From: JALCOL01 sp022649665
GTDB lineage: Bacteria > Bacillota > Bacilli > Lactobacillales > Enterococcaceae
DNA: 64,000 nt
Assembly: GCA_030372335.1 (NCBI GenBank)
Contig: JAUDCW010000009.1
Reading direction: 5' to 3' (one strand)
In this document: piece after piece, positions 51,811-59,600 of the stretch
Position numbering within the stretch: the first letter of the stretch is position 1
Layout: each line of letters opens with the position of its first letter
Program-made: the position numbers and the translations under genes
Notes under the pieces: generated by a model
The model's database searches: none
What the model saw: only the letters and a program-made list of their open reading frames with translations
What the model was told of the DNA's origin: nothing

Positions 51811-52583
51811 GTACTTTTCTGGCTTTGAGCTTGATTCTTTTGGCTGCGATGGCTTTGATCGGCGGGCGCAAAGGGATCACTTCATTTGCGGCTTTTTTCT
51901 TCAATATTTTTCTCTTCTTAGTGATCTTAGTTCTGCTCAATAAAAACTTTCCATTATGGTTGGCAGTCTTTCCCGGCTGCCTCTTGATCGCCGCGATCAA
52001 CTTGTTTTTCGTCAATGAATACAATTTGAAAACCAAGACAGCTTTTGTTTCGACGATCGCCACGCTCGTCTTGGTGATCGGCTTGATCTATCTTTTAAGT
52101 GCCCATGCCCATATCCAAGGCTTCGGCGCTGAAGAAACTGAAGAGCTCGGAGCTTTTCAGATGAATATCGGGATCTCTTTTCAGAAGATCATCCGCGCCA
52201 GCTTGATTTTGAGCATGATGGGCGCGATCACTGACTCGGCAATGGCGATCGCTTCGACTTTAGCGGAAGTCCATCTCCATGATCCGGCAATGTCCCAGCA
52301 AGGACTGTTTCTTTCCGGGATGCGGATGGCACGCGACATTTTAGGCACGACCGTCAATACGCTTTTTTTCGCTTTCGTCGGCAGCTATTTGGGGCTGATC
52401 ATCTGGTTCGGCGATTTGGCGTATTCGGCCAGTGCGATCGTCAATTCGAAAATTTTTGCAGAAGAAATGCTTACAGCGGCAACAACCGGGATCGGGGCGA
52501 TCGTGATCTTGCCGGTGACTGCGCTGATCTGCAGCTGGGCGTATTCGCGGCCGAGCATAAAAAATCCGCCAAAAAAGGAGTAG
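51807..52583 (+). CDS. YibE/F family membrane protein (second subunit)
   Basis: A 258-residue protein with seven predicted helices, sharing the core of the preceding gene: MMGAITDSAMAIASTLAEV and ARDILGTTVNTLFFAFVGSYLGLI in pieces. It lacks the extracytoplasmic domain. Start ATG overlaps the previous stop (ATGA), with GAGGGAG upstream, so the two are coupled and probably form a complex. Its last residues PPKKE are encoded in the palindromic terminator. Confidence 0.9.
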   Translation: MSTFLALSLILLAAMALIGGRKGITSFAAFFFNIFLFLVILVLLNKNFPLWLAVFPGCLLIAAINLFFVNEYNLKTKTAFVSTIATLVLVIGLIYLLSAHAHIQGFGAEETEELGAFQMNIGISFQKIIRASLILSMMGAITDSAMAIASTLAEVHLHDPAMSQQGLFLSGMRMARDILGTTVNTLFFAFVGSYLGLIIWFGDLAYSASAIVNSKIFAEEMLTAATTGIGAIVILPVTALICSWAYSRPSIKNPPKKE

Positions 52584-52607
52584 CTGCAGCTACTCCTTTT
52601 TTGGCGG
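52566..52607. terminator. 42-bp perfect palindrome, bidirectional terminator
   Basis: CCGCCAAAAAAGGAG, TAGCTG and the exact complement CAGCTA, CTCCTTTTTTGGCGG form a perfect 42-base palindrome. Stop codons of the convergent yibF-like and ytpR genes both lie in it, and both proteins end in PPKKE. GGAGTAGCTG/CAGCTACTCC with TTTTTT is a terminator on each strand. Confidence 0.9.
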
Positions 52608-53210
52608 TACTTCAACAAGCGAGCCGACTGTTGCGTCTGCCGGCAAAACCAAGATCCCGCGCTTTTGCGGCGCGTTCGGCATCTGCAGCTCACGCGCTGA
52701 ACAGATCATCCCGCTGCTTTCGACACCGCGCAGTTTTCCCGGCCAGATCATCGTGCCGTCCGGCATCATCGCGCCCGGTTTGGCGACAACGACTTTTTGA
52801 CCGGCAGCGATATTCGGGGCTCCGCAGACGATCTGCAGCAATTCCTCATGATCGACTTCCGTCTCGGTCACTTTCAAATGGTCCGAATCGGGATGATCGA
52901 CACACGTTTTGACATCCCCGACCACAAAATGGGCCTCTTCTTCTTTCGGCAGTCGATCGTCAAAACCGGCATCTGTGATCAGATCATTCAATTGTGCGAT
53001 CTCTTGGAGGTCGAAGTGGATCTGCCCACGCCCTGTGATCGGCAGCACTTGCGAAATATGGAAAATATTCCAGCCGAGCACTTGTTTCCCTTCGGTGATC
53101 CGGACGACATTTCCGCGCCGCTCTGCGTGGATCGCTTTTTTTTCCTGCATCGGTGCTAAAACGATCAAAAGAGTATCGCCGATCGCCGGCCGATTATAGC
53201 TGAATATCAT
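52590..53210 (-). CDS. ytpR: YtpR-family tRNA-binding protein
   Basis: A 206-residue protein with an N-terminal DUF4479 part and a C-terminal EMAP-type tRNA-binding OB-fold (about residues 95-200): GDVKTCVDHPDSDHLKVTETEVD, LQIVCGAPNIAAGQKVVVA and LRGVESSGMICSARELQM in pieces, as in the N-terminal domain of PheT. Exact role unknown. The ATG at 53210 follows GGAGGAG at a long spacing; a TTG seven codons earlier is possible. Confidence 0.9.
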   Translation of the reverse strand: MIFSYNRPAIGDTLLIVLAPMQEKKAIHAERRGNVVRITEGKQVLGWNIFHISQVLPITGRGQIHFDLQEIAQLNDLITDAGFDDRLPKEEEAHFVVGDVKTCVDHPDSDHLKVTETEVDHEELLQIVCGAPNIAAGQKVVVAKPGAMMPDGTMIWPGKLRGVESSGMICSARELQMPNAPQKRGILVLPADATVGSLVEVPPKKE

Positions 53211-53334
53211 TAAATAAGTCTCCTCCTTCAAAAGCTTGCTTGTCTATTGTAACAAATTTTTGCGGGCGCGCCTAATGGAAAATCTGCTGTTATTGATGGC
53301 TTTGCAGTGAAAATTCCCAGAAAAGGCAGTTTCG

Positions 53335-53368
53335 TTGACGGAAATGCCTATACGTTCCATAGTGGAAC
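53335..53368 (+). promoter_or_regulatory. Promoter with overlapping palindromic operator
   Basis: TTGACG, 17-base spacer and CATAGT form a plausible promoter. GTTCCA-TAG-TGGAAC (53354-53368) is a perfect inverted repeat covering the -10, so a repressor could bind here. The regulator is unknown. Confidence 0.5.
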
Positions 53369-53394
53369 TAGCAAAAGCTAAAGGAGAGGATCGA

Positions 53395-54045
53395 ATGAAA
53401 ATCATCGTGATCGGTGCGACCGGAATGGCCGGCTCGCAAGTCGCAAAAGAGGCGCTGAAACGCGGACACACTGTTGTGGCGATCGCCCGCTCAGCAGAGA
53501 AGCTGAAAGCACTCTTTCCGCCGCAAAAGCAGCTGACACTGCTGGCAAAGGATGTTTTCCAACTGACAAAAGATGATTTTGGAACGCCGGACGTGATCGT
53601 GGATTGTTTTGCGACAGCTCCTGAAAAAGCCTATCTGCATGTCGATTTAGCCGCGAAGCTCGTCGCGATGTACCGCGAAACAGAAAAACCGCGGCTCATC
53701 TTTATCTTAGGCGCCGGCAGTTTGCAGACCGGCCGCGACTTGCACTTGTTCGTTGAGGACTTGCGCAAAATGCTCGGCACATCCCCCGTCATTCAAGTGC
53801 CTGAAAACCAGTTGAAAGAATTGAAATTTTTGGAAAATGTCGACGACGTCAATTGGGTCGGGATCTCCCCTTCAGCTGATTTTCATGCCGGTCCGGCAAC
53901 GGCTTATCTTTTAGGAAGCGATGAACTGCTGAAAAATGCGGAAGGGAAATCTGAAACAACTTCCGGCACGATGGCACAAGTCATTTTAAATGAGATCGAG
54001 GACCCGCAGCATCACCAAGAACGTTTTACCGTCTGTGACAAATGA
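53395..54045 (+). CDS. NAD(P)H-binding Rossmann protein (atypical SDR)
   Basis: A 216-residue protein with the dinucleotide motif IVIGATGMAGSQVAKEALKRG, then VVAIARSAEKL, and a C-terminal half with VGISPSADFHAGPATAYLLG, seen in NmrA/YwnB-like reductases. The catalytic triad of classical SDRs is not evident, so it may be a sensor or reductase of small substrates. The ATG at 53395 has AGGAGAGG upstream. Single gene with its own palindromic promoter. Confidence 0.88.
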   Translation: MKIIVIGATGMAGSQVAKEALKRGHTVVAIARSAEKLKALFPPQKQLTLLAKDVFQLTKDDFGTPDVIVDCFATAPEKAYLHVDLAAKLVAMYRETEKPRLIFILGAGSLQTGRDLHLFVEDLRKMLGTSPVIQVPENQLKELKFLENVDDVNWVGISPSADFHAGPATAYLLGSDELLKNAEGKSETTSGTMAQVILNEIEDPQHHQERFTVCDK

Positions 54046-54056
54046 TTTTTTTGGAT

Positions 54057-54155
54057 AAAAGAGGCTGGGACAAAAGTCATGTCCCAACCTCTTTTTCAAT
54101 CAGCGGTGTTCTAACAGCTGCTTCTTCAAAAAACTGCATCCTTTTGTCACAGCCG
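54057..54155 (+). repeat. Two-hairpin intergenic element, copy C
   Basis: The first hairpin AAAGAGGCTGGGAC / GTCCCAACCTCTTT is nearly as in copies A and B. The module reads CAGCGGTGTTCTAACAGCTGC. The 3' end CCTTTTGTCACAGCC keeps the inverted-terminus relation. It lies between the 3' ends of the NAD(P)H-binding gene and a convergent usp gene. Confidence 0.85.
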
Positions 54156-54166
54156 TCGCTTCGCCT

Positions 54167-54631
54167 TTATTTCTTTTTTTCGTCAGGATAGCAGATCAAT
54201 ACGTCGCACGGTGCGTTGCGGATGATATAGCTGGCAACGGACCCCATCATGAAGCGTTCGACTGCATTCAAGCCGGATTGGCCGACCATGATCAGATCGA
54301 TCCGATATTTTTCCGGCAGTTCATGACACATCACTTCTTTAGCTGAGCCGTAAGTGAGAACTGCTTCGATATTGTCGTAATTCACGCTTTCCGCATATTC
54401 TTTGCACTGCTTCAAAAGCGATTTGCCGTTATCTGATTCGTTTTCAAGCAGGTTGTCGTTGACCGGTGAATATCCCCATAATCCGTATACTTGATTTTCA
54501 ATCACGTGGGCAACGATCACGCGTGCATTGTTTCGTCTTGCGACTTCGATTGCTTTTTTAAAGGCATCGTTTGCTTGTTCGCTGCCGTCGATCCCTACCA
54601 GGATTTTTGCATACTCTTGTGAATTGTCCAT
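54167..54631 (-). CDS. Universal stress protein, UspA family
   Basis: A 154-residue Usp protein: KILVGIDGSEQANDAF and the ATP-binding loop VGQSGLNAVERFMMGSVASYII. It diverges from the copy at 2.7 kb but keeps the same C-terminal NAPCDVLI. AGGAGGA precedes the ATG. It is third in an operon with the M42 peptidase and a thioredoxin, separated from the latter by 14 bases. Confidence 0.93.
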   Translation of the reverse strand: MDNSQEYAKILVGIDGSEQANDAFKKAIEVARRNNARVIVAHVIENQVYGLWGYSPVNDNLLENESDNGKSLLKQCKEYAESVNYDNIEAVLTYGSAKEVMCHELPEKYRIDLIMVGQSGLNAVERFMMGSVASYIIRNAPCDVLICYPDEKKK

Positions 54632-54645
54632 GAAATCGTCCTCCT

Positions 54646-54963
54646 TTAATTTCCGATCGATTGAATAAAGCTTACCACTTCTTCTTTTGTTTTGCGATCT
54701 TTATTGACGAAACGCGCGACTTCTTTCCCGGCAATACAGGCAACAAAGCTTGGGATCCCCATGATCTGCCACTTCCCTGCCAGATCGATAAACTTGTCGC
54801 GGTCCAGCTCGATAAATTGCCACGCGGGAAATTGCGCCTCGATCGCCGGCATGGCTGGTTTGATATACCGGCAGTCGCCGCACCAGTCCGCCGTGAAAAA
54901 AAGGATCTTCTTGCCGTGTCTGATCAATTCTTCTGCTTCTTCGTTATTTTTTGGAACAATCAT
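54646..54963 (-). CDS. Thioredoxin family protein
   Basis: A 105-residue thioredoxin fold with the active-site WCGDC (Cys at about 28 and 31) and the cis-proline loop MGIPSFVA. The WCGDC variant differs from the standard WCGPC and would raise or lower the redox potential, so it may serve a special partner. GCAGGCA lies upstream of the ATG, 15 bases after the peptidase stop. Confidence 0.92.
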   Translation of the reverse strand: MIVPKNNEEAEELIRHGKKILFFTADWCGDCRYIKPAMPAIEAQFPAWQFIELDRDKFIDLAGKWQIMGIPSFVACIAGKEVARFVNKDRKTKEEVVSFIQSIGN

Positions 54964-54978
54964 GATTTGCCTGCTTTC

Positions 54979-56049
54979 TTATTTTTGTTCAAGGATCGTA
55001 TCGACAGTCGAACGATCCAAAGCGCGGATCACTTGGACCAGCATCTCGCGGGCAGCTTCATAGTCGCGGATGCTGAACATCGTTTGATGAGTATGGATAT
55101 AGCGCCCGGCGACACCGATCACGGCTGATGGGATCCCGGAAAGCATCGTATGGACAGCTGAAGCATCGGTATTCCCTTTCGAAACAAAGTATTGATAAGG
55201 AATATGATGCGTCTCGGCAGTATCCAGCAAAAACTCGCGCATGCTTTTGGACAGGAGCATCCCCGGATCCATGATCCGCAGCAGAAAACCTTCGCCCAAA
55301 TGACCAAACGTCTTCGCTGTTCCGTAAAGATCATCTGCGGCTGAACAGTCGACGGCAAAGAACAAGTCCGGCTGAAATTCATGGGCGGAGGTGCGGCTGC
55401 CGCGCAGTCCGACTTCTTCTTGGACATTCGCACCGGCGATCAGCGTATTCGGCAGTTTGCTCTCTTTCAGCTCAGCGAGCGCTTCGATGATCGCGGTGCA
55501 GCCGAAGCGGTCATCCCAAGCTTTGCTGATGATGTTTTTGCCGTTGGCGGTCTTGACTGTCGCCACATCCGGAACAAGTGTGTCGCCTGGGCGGACACCG
55601 TACTGCTCAGCTTCAGTACGAGTTGAAAAGCCCGCATCGAACAACACTTCATTGACGGCTTTGAGCGTCGGCGCGCCGGTCAAAAGATGCGGCGGGATCG
55701 ATGACGAGACGGCTGGATAATCGCCAGCTTTGGTTTTTAAAATAAAGCGCTGCGCGGAAACGACCAGCGGGTTCCAACCGCCTAGCGGTTCGACCGCTAA
55801 AAGTCCGTTGGCATTGATCCGCACGACCATAAAACCGACTTCATCGAGATGTGCAGCGACCATGATCCGCGGTGCAGCGGGCTCCGGATTTTTCCGCACG
55901 CCGAATACCCCGCCAAGACGCCCGCGGATGACTTCATCGACGGACGGCGCGATCTGCGAAGCAAAATAATTCGCGACTTCATTTTCTGCGCCGCTGGTGC
56001 CCGCGAGCTCCGTCAATTTTTTGATCTGTTGAAATGTTTTTTCTTCCAT
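54979..56049 (-). CDS. M42 family metallopeptidase (glutamyl aminopeptidase type)
   Basis: A 356-residue cocatalytic metal aminopeptidase. Likely ligands are His67 in VAAHLDEVGFM, Asp in KAWDDRFGC, Glu in NVQEEVGLRGS, Asp in FAVDCSAAD and His in RYIHTHQT, with DTDAS-like NTDASAVH. PepA of lactococci belongs here and frees N-terminal Asp/Glu. It is the first gene of a three-gene operon; GAGGCAGG precedes the ATG. Confidence 0.93.
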   Translation of the reverse strand: MEEKTFQQIKKLTELAGTSGAENEVANYFASQIAPSVDEVIRGRLGGVFGVRKNPEPAAPRIMVAAHLDEVGFMVVRINANGLLAVEPLGGWNPLVVSAQRFILKTKAGDYPAVSSSIPPHLLTGAPTLKAVNEVLFDAGFSTRTEAEQYGVRPGDTLVPDVATVKTANGKNIISKAWDDRFGCTAIIEALAELKESKLPNTLIAGANVQEEVGLRGSRTSAHEFQPDLFFAVDCSAADDLYGTAKTFGHLGEGFLLRIMDPGMLLSKSMREFLLDTAETHHIPYQYFVSKGNTDASAVHTMLSGIPSAVIGVAGRYIHTHQTMFSIRDYEAAREMLVQVIRALDRSTVDTILEQK

Positions 56050-56167
56050 AATGACCTGCCTCTCTTCACTCTTCTCTTTTTATTATAGCGTAATCCGGCA
56101 AGATTGGGGAAACTGCTTGTTTTTTTGCAAGTATGGTAAAATAAAGAAAAACGAGCGAGGTGTCGTT

Positions 56168-56497
56168 ATGAAATCAAATTCATCTATTGTTCCCTTTGCT
56201 TTCGGGGTATTGCTCGGCGCAGCCGCGGCTGCAGCGGGGATCCGCTATTTAGAGCAGTCGCAATATGTCCCGCCCAAAGAAGTTTTGGCGCGCATCATGA
56301 AGCGTTCGCGCGAAGAGGGCCAAACCCAAGACGGCTGGATCATGGACAAGCCTTTGCCGCACAGCATCGATTCCGTGCCGATGATGCTCTACAAGGGCGG
56401 TTTGACCCGCTATGAAAACGGCAAGCCGCTTCAGTTCCGTTTTGTCGCCGATGCCAAGTCTGGCGCGCTGCTGCGCTTCGATCCAGTCGAAAATTGA
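56168..56497 (+). CDS. Small single-helix membrane protein of unknown function
   Basis: A 109-residue protein with one N-terminal helix (about residues 7-25, VPFAFGVLLGAAAAAAGI) and a soluble tail containing ILARIMKRS-like LARIMKRSREEG and PLQFRFVADAKSGALLRFDP. I do not recognise it. The ATG has GAGGTGTC upstream; a longer frame to 56051 has no RBS. It sits between the M42 operon and walJ, where other lactobacilli often have htrA. Confidence 0.8.
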   Translation: MKSNSSIVPFAFGVLLGAAAAAAGIRYLEQSQYVPPKEVLARIMKRSREEGQTQDGWIMDKPLPHSIDSVPMMLYKGGLTRYENGKPLQFRFVADAKSGALLRFDPVEN

Positions 56498-56507
56498 TTT
56501 TCCGATC

Positions 56508-56553
56508 AAAAAAGCTCTGCAAAAAATCTCTTGGATTTTTTGCAGAGCTTTTC
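56508..56553. terminator. Bidirectional terminator between the small membrane gene and walJ
   Basis: AAAAAAGCTCTGC with AAAAAATC pairs with GATTTTTT and GCAGAGCTTTT in one long stem with a five-base loop; T-runs in both directions. Confidence 0.85.
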
Positions 56554-56558
56554 TATTT

Positions 56559-57362
56559 TTAAATCTCAACGAGCGGTGTTGCTTCATTCGGGTCCGTGTC
56601 GTAGATAAAGACATCTTCGCCGACGTGGATGTCGAGCGCATTCAACGTATCGGTCATCGTCATCCGCGCCAATTCTTTCAAATTATTTTCTTGGCTCAAA
56701 TGGCCGAGAAAGATCTTTTTCGTATGGCGGTCCATCACTTCGCTCATCACGATCGCGCTGTCTTCATTCGAAAGATGTCCGCGGTCGCCCAAGATCCTTT
56801 GTTTCAAGCTCCACGGGTATTTTCCCATGCGCAGCATGCCGAGATCATGATTGCTTTCGATCAAATATCCGTCCGCCCCTTGAATGATCCCTTTCGTTTT
56901 ATCTGAACAGTAGCCGGTATCGGTCATCACAACGAACGAATGATCGTGATGATTGATCCGGTAAAATTGTGCTGCGGCTGCGTCATGCGAGACCCCAAAA
57001 CTTTCGACATCCAGGTCGCCGAATGTCTTCGTTTTGCCCATTTCAAAATCGAAACATTGATCAAGCGGGATCTTGCCGACGATCGACTGCATATTTTCCC
57101 AAGTCGCACGATTCGCATAAACCGGCAAATGATATTTGCGCGCCAAAACGCCGACGCCTTTCGTATGATCACGATGTTCATGTGTGATCAAGACCCCATC
57201 CAAGTCTTCCGGCGCGCGGCCGATTTTTTCCATGAGGGATTTGATTTTCTTTCCGCTCAAGCCGGCATCGATCAGCAAACGCTCTTTTTCTGATTCGATA
57301 TACAGCGCGTTTCCGGTACTTCCGCTGGCGAGTACGCTGATTTTAAGTGCATCTTGCAACAT
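56559..57362 (-). CDS. walJ: WalJ (YycJ) metallo-beta-lactamase fold protein
   Basis: A 267-residue MBL-fold protein: LASGSTGNALYIE, the metal motif THEHRDH (H-x-H-x-D-H), GVSHDAAAA, TDTGYC, SNHD and LGHLSQENN. WalJ proteins coordinate cell division and DNA replication and sit last in the walR operon. AAAGGA lies before the ATG. About 97 bases separate it from yycI. Confidence 0.95.
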   Translation of the reverse strand: MLQDALKISVLASGSTGNALYIESEKERLLIDAGLSGKKIKSLMEKIGRAPEDLDGVLITHEHRDHTKGVGVLARKYHLPVYANRATWENMQSIVGKIPLDQCFDFEMGKTKTFGDLDVESFGVSHDAAAAQFYRINHHDHSFVVMTDTGYCSDKTKGIIQGADGYLIESNHDLGMLRMGKYPWSLKQRILGDRGHLSNEDSAIVMSEVMDRHTKKIFLGHLSQENNLKELARMTMTDTLNALDIHVGEDVFIYDTDPNEATPLVEI

Positions 57363-57459
57363 TCGATCGTCCTTTCTATGTAAGAAGCCGGCCGAAAAAC
57401 CGGCAGTGCTTCGTCAAACACTTTACAAACTCTATTATAAACAAATTTTTGAAAATGTC

Positions 57460-58311
57460 TCAATCTTCGATTTTCGGCACGGTACTTTGGGTGATCACGG
57501 AGTTGCTGATCGCATTGACCATTTCCGTCGTATTGACGCCGCTCGCTTCGACTTCGACGCTCCAGACCGGCACGTAGACATTGCGTTCGCGGACTTTCAA
57601 GATCCTGGAATATCCGAGATTTCGCTGCGTGATCTTTGCATTGAGCGGCAGCCGATTATTTAAATACAGCGTCGTGATCGCCTGCTCTTCTGAGATCAGC
57701 GCCTGTTTTTCGCGCAGCGGCTGAACATCGCTCAAGCGCTGCATTTGATAGCTGCTGGCATTCAAGCGCCCGTCACTCTCTTTCAGCTGCAGCGTCAATG
57801 AGGCAGTATCATCAAAAAACGGAATCCCCTCGTAACTTTGCGCGCACGTGATCACCGGGTTCGTTTTGCCGAAACTGGAACGCGCCGCCAAATAGCGGTA
57901 ATTTCTGGCAAACGGGATATCTTTGCCTTTCAGCAGCGCCGCGGTTTCTTTTGCGGCTTTTTTCTGATCAAAAAACGTTTCACGGCTCAGTTTGCCACTC
58001 AGCATATGATTTTGATCAGCGACCAGCGACGGGATAACCGCTGTATTTAATTTCGGCAGCTCTTTGGCTAAACTTTCAGAAAAATCATCTTGCACCCCTG
58101 AAAGATAATATCCAGTCGATTTTTCATCAGAAAATTTTCCTTTGTACGAAATATGATCTTTTTCAAGGCGCGCTTTGATATTTTGAGCTTGTGAAGAGCT
58201 GCTGTTCAATTTCACCGTCTCCGCCATTCCCTCGCTGTATACACTTAACAGAAAAAGGTCCAAAAGCAGAAAAACCAGAAAAAAGATGCGTTCGATCCGC
58301 TTCATATCCAT
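57460..58311 (-). CDS. yycI: WalK regulator YycI
   Basis: A 283-residue protein with one N-terminal membrane helix (about residues 8-27) and an extracytoplasmic domain; family motifs are PFARNYRYLAARSSFGKTNPVITCAQSYEGIPFFDDTA in pieces and VPVWSVEVEASG. With YycH it contacts WalK in the membrane and inhibits it in Bacillus. The ATG shares one base with the yycH stop (TAATG). Confidence 0.94.
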   Translation of the reverse strand: MDMKRIERIFFLVFLLLDLFLLSVYSEGMAETVKLNSSSSQAQNIKARLEKDHISYKGKFSDEKSTGYYLSGVQDDFSESLAKELPKLNTAVIPSLVADQNHMLSGKLSRETFFDQKKAAKETAALLKGKDIPFARNYRYLAARSSFGKTNPVITCAQSYEGIPFFDDTASLTLQLKESDGRLNASSYQMQRLSDVQPLREKQALISEEQAITTLYLNNRLPLNAKITQRNLGYSRILKVRERNVYVPVWSVEVEASGVNTTEMVNAISNSVITQSTVPKIED

Positions 58312-59600
58312 TACGCATCAGCTCCTTTACTTTGTTGTTCCAGGAGCTCAGCGACACGGGTCCAGTGATTTTGATACAGCACGTACCATTCCGGTACTAA
58401 ATCGACAACTTGCGAAGTTTCTTCCAGGCTTTGCCACGTATAGCCGATCTGGATCTGCTGGATCGCATCGGTTTTGATCCCGACCTCCGCCAGCTGATCT
58501 TTCAATTTTTGTGTGTTGACAAGCGTCACTTTTTCATCAGATGGGATCGGGATATAGACACTGTCGACATTTGTATCGATCTTGACTTGCCCGCTGTGTT
58601 CCGAATTAAAGGTAAACGCTCCTTTGTTCAAATCGCTGAAGATCGGATATGCCTCGATATAATGGACATATTTGATCACTTTGCCGTGATGGCTGAAAAA
58701 GTTCAGATTGCCGGTAGAACTTGGCATCCGTTTCAAATATTCAAAACTGCTGTCGTAAATATTTTTGCTGCTGATATTATCGAGCATCGCCCCCTGATAA
58801 GTGACTTGGCCCGTCTGATCATTGATTTTCAGATTGTTGCCGCCTTTATCCGTATAAGCAGTCACGTGGTTTTCCGTTTCATTGATAAAAAGATCACTGT
58901 TTTTGTTGAAGAAAACTTGCGTGAATGCCGTAAAGGGCTGCGTCGCCAAAATATAGCTGTATTTCTTGAGCTGGATATCATTTGTGAGCAGATAGTATTT
59001 AGGATCGTTCGGATCAAGCGTCACTTCCAAATAACCGCTGATGTCTTCGCGCATCACTTTTTCCAGATCAGCCGTCCGCAGCTTGACATCCGCAACGTAG
59101 GCGCTGGAAGCGCCGTAACTGTAGAAATAGAGCTTCTTCTTCTCTAAATCCAGCAAGATCCGCTCAAACGAATAGCTTCCTTCGCTTAATCCGTCTGTTT
59201 TCAAATGATAGATATCGGCAAATTCTTTCAGCGAAAAAGCATCGATGTAGAGCAGCTCGACCGCTTCTTTGCGCTCGGAAAGCTCGATAAATTTTTCTTT
59301 GGAAAAGCTGATTTTTTTTAAGCGGTCGCTGTCCATCTTCAAGAGAGCGGTCTTCATCGCATTCAAATCGACATCGGTATTCGTAAAATATGTTTTCTCT
59401 TTATGATGGTAGACCATTTTCGAAGCTAAGAAGACATCAGCTGCCGCTTTGTTCGTATTCGTCGTGTCGCTATTGGCCGTTTGGACCGTTGCATCTTTCG
59501 TAGCTGGACTCAGCCAGATCTTGTAAGAGAGGAAAAGGCTGAGCAAGATCAAGAGCACCAAACCGATCCTCACCAGATATCCGCTGCTTTTTTTGATCAT
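58311..59600 (-). CDS. yycH: WalK regulator YycH
   Basis: A 429-residue protein with an N-terminal helix (about residues 9-27) and a large extracytoplasmic domain that follows the YycH layout, ending in QIGYTWQSLEETSQVVDLVPEWYVLYQNHW in pieces. It acts with YycI on WalK. The start is ATG overlapping the walK stop (ATGA); GAGGAGG is about 10 bases upstream. An in-frame GTG two codons earlier is possible. Confidence 0.94.
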   Translation of the reverse strand: MIKKSSGYLVRIGLVLLILLSLFLSYKIWLSPATKDATVQTANSDTTNTNKAAADVFLASKMVYHHKEKTYFTNTDVDLNAMKTALLKMDSDRLKKISFSKEKFIELSERKEAVELLYIDAFSLKEFADIYHLKTDGLSEGSYSFERILLDLEKKKLYFYSYGASSAYVADVKLRTADLEKVMREDISGYLEVTLDPNDPKYYLLTNDIQLKKYSYILATQPFTAFTQVFFNKNSDLFINETENHVTAYTDKGGNNLKINDQTGQVTYQGAMLDNISSKNIYDSSFEYLKRMPSSTGNLNFFSHHGKVIKYVHYIEAYPIFSDLNKGAFTFNSEHSGQVKIDTNVDSVYIPIPSDEKVTLVNTQKLKDQLAEVGIKTDAIQQIQIGYTWQSLEETSQVVDLVPEWYVLYQNHWTRVAELLEQQSKGADA

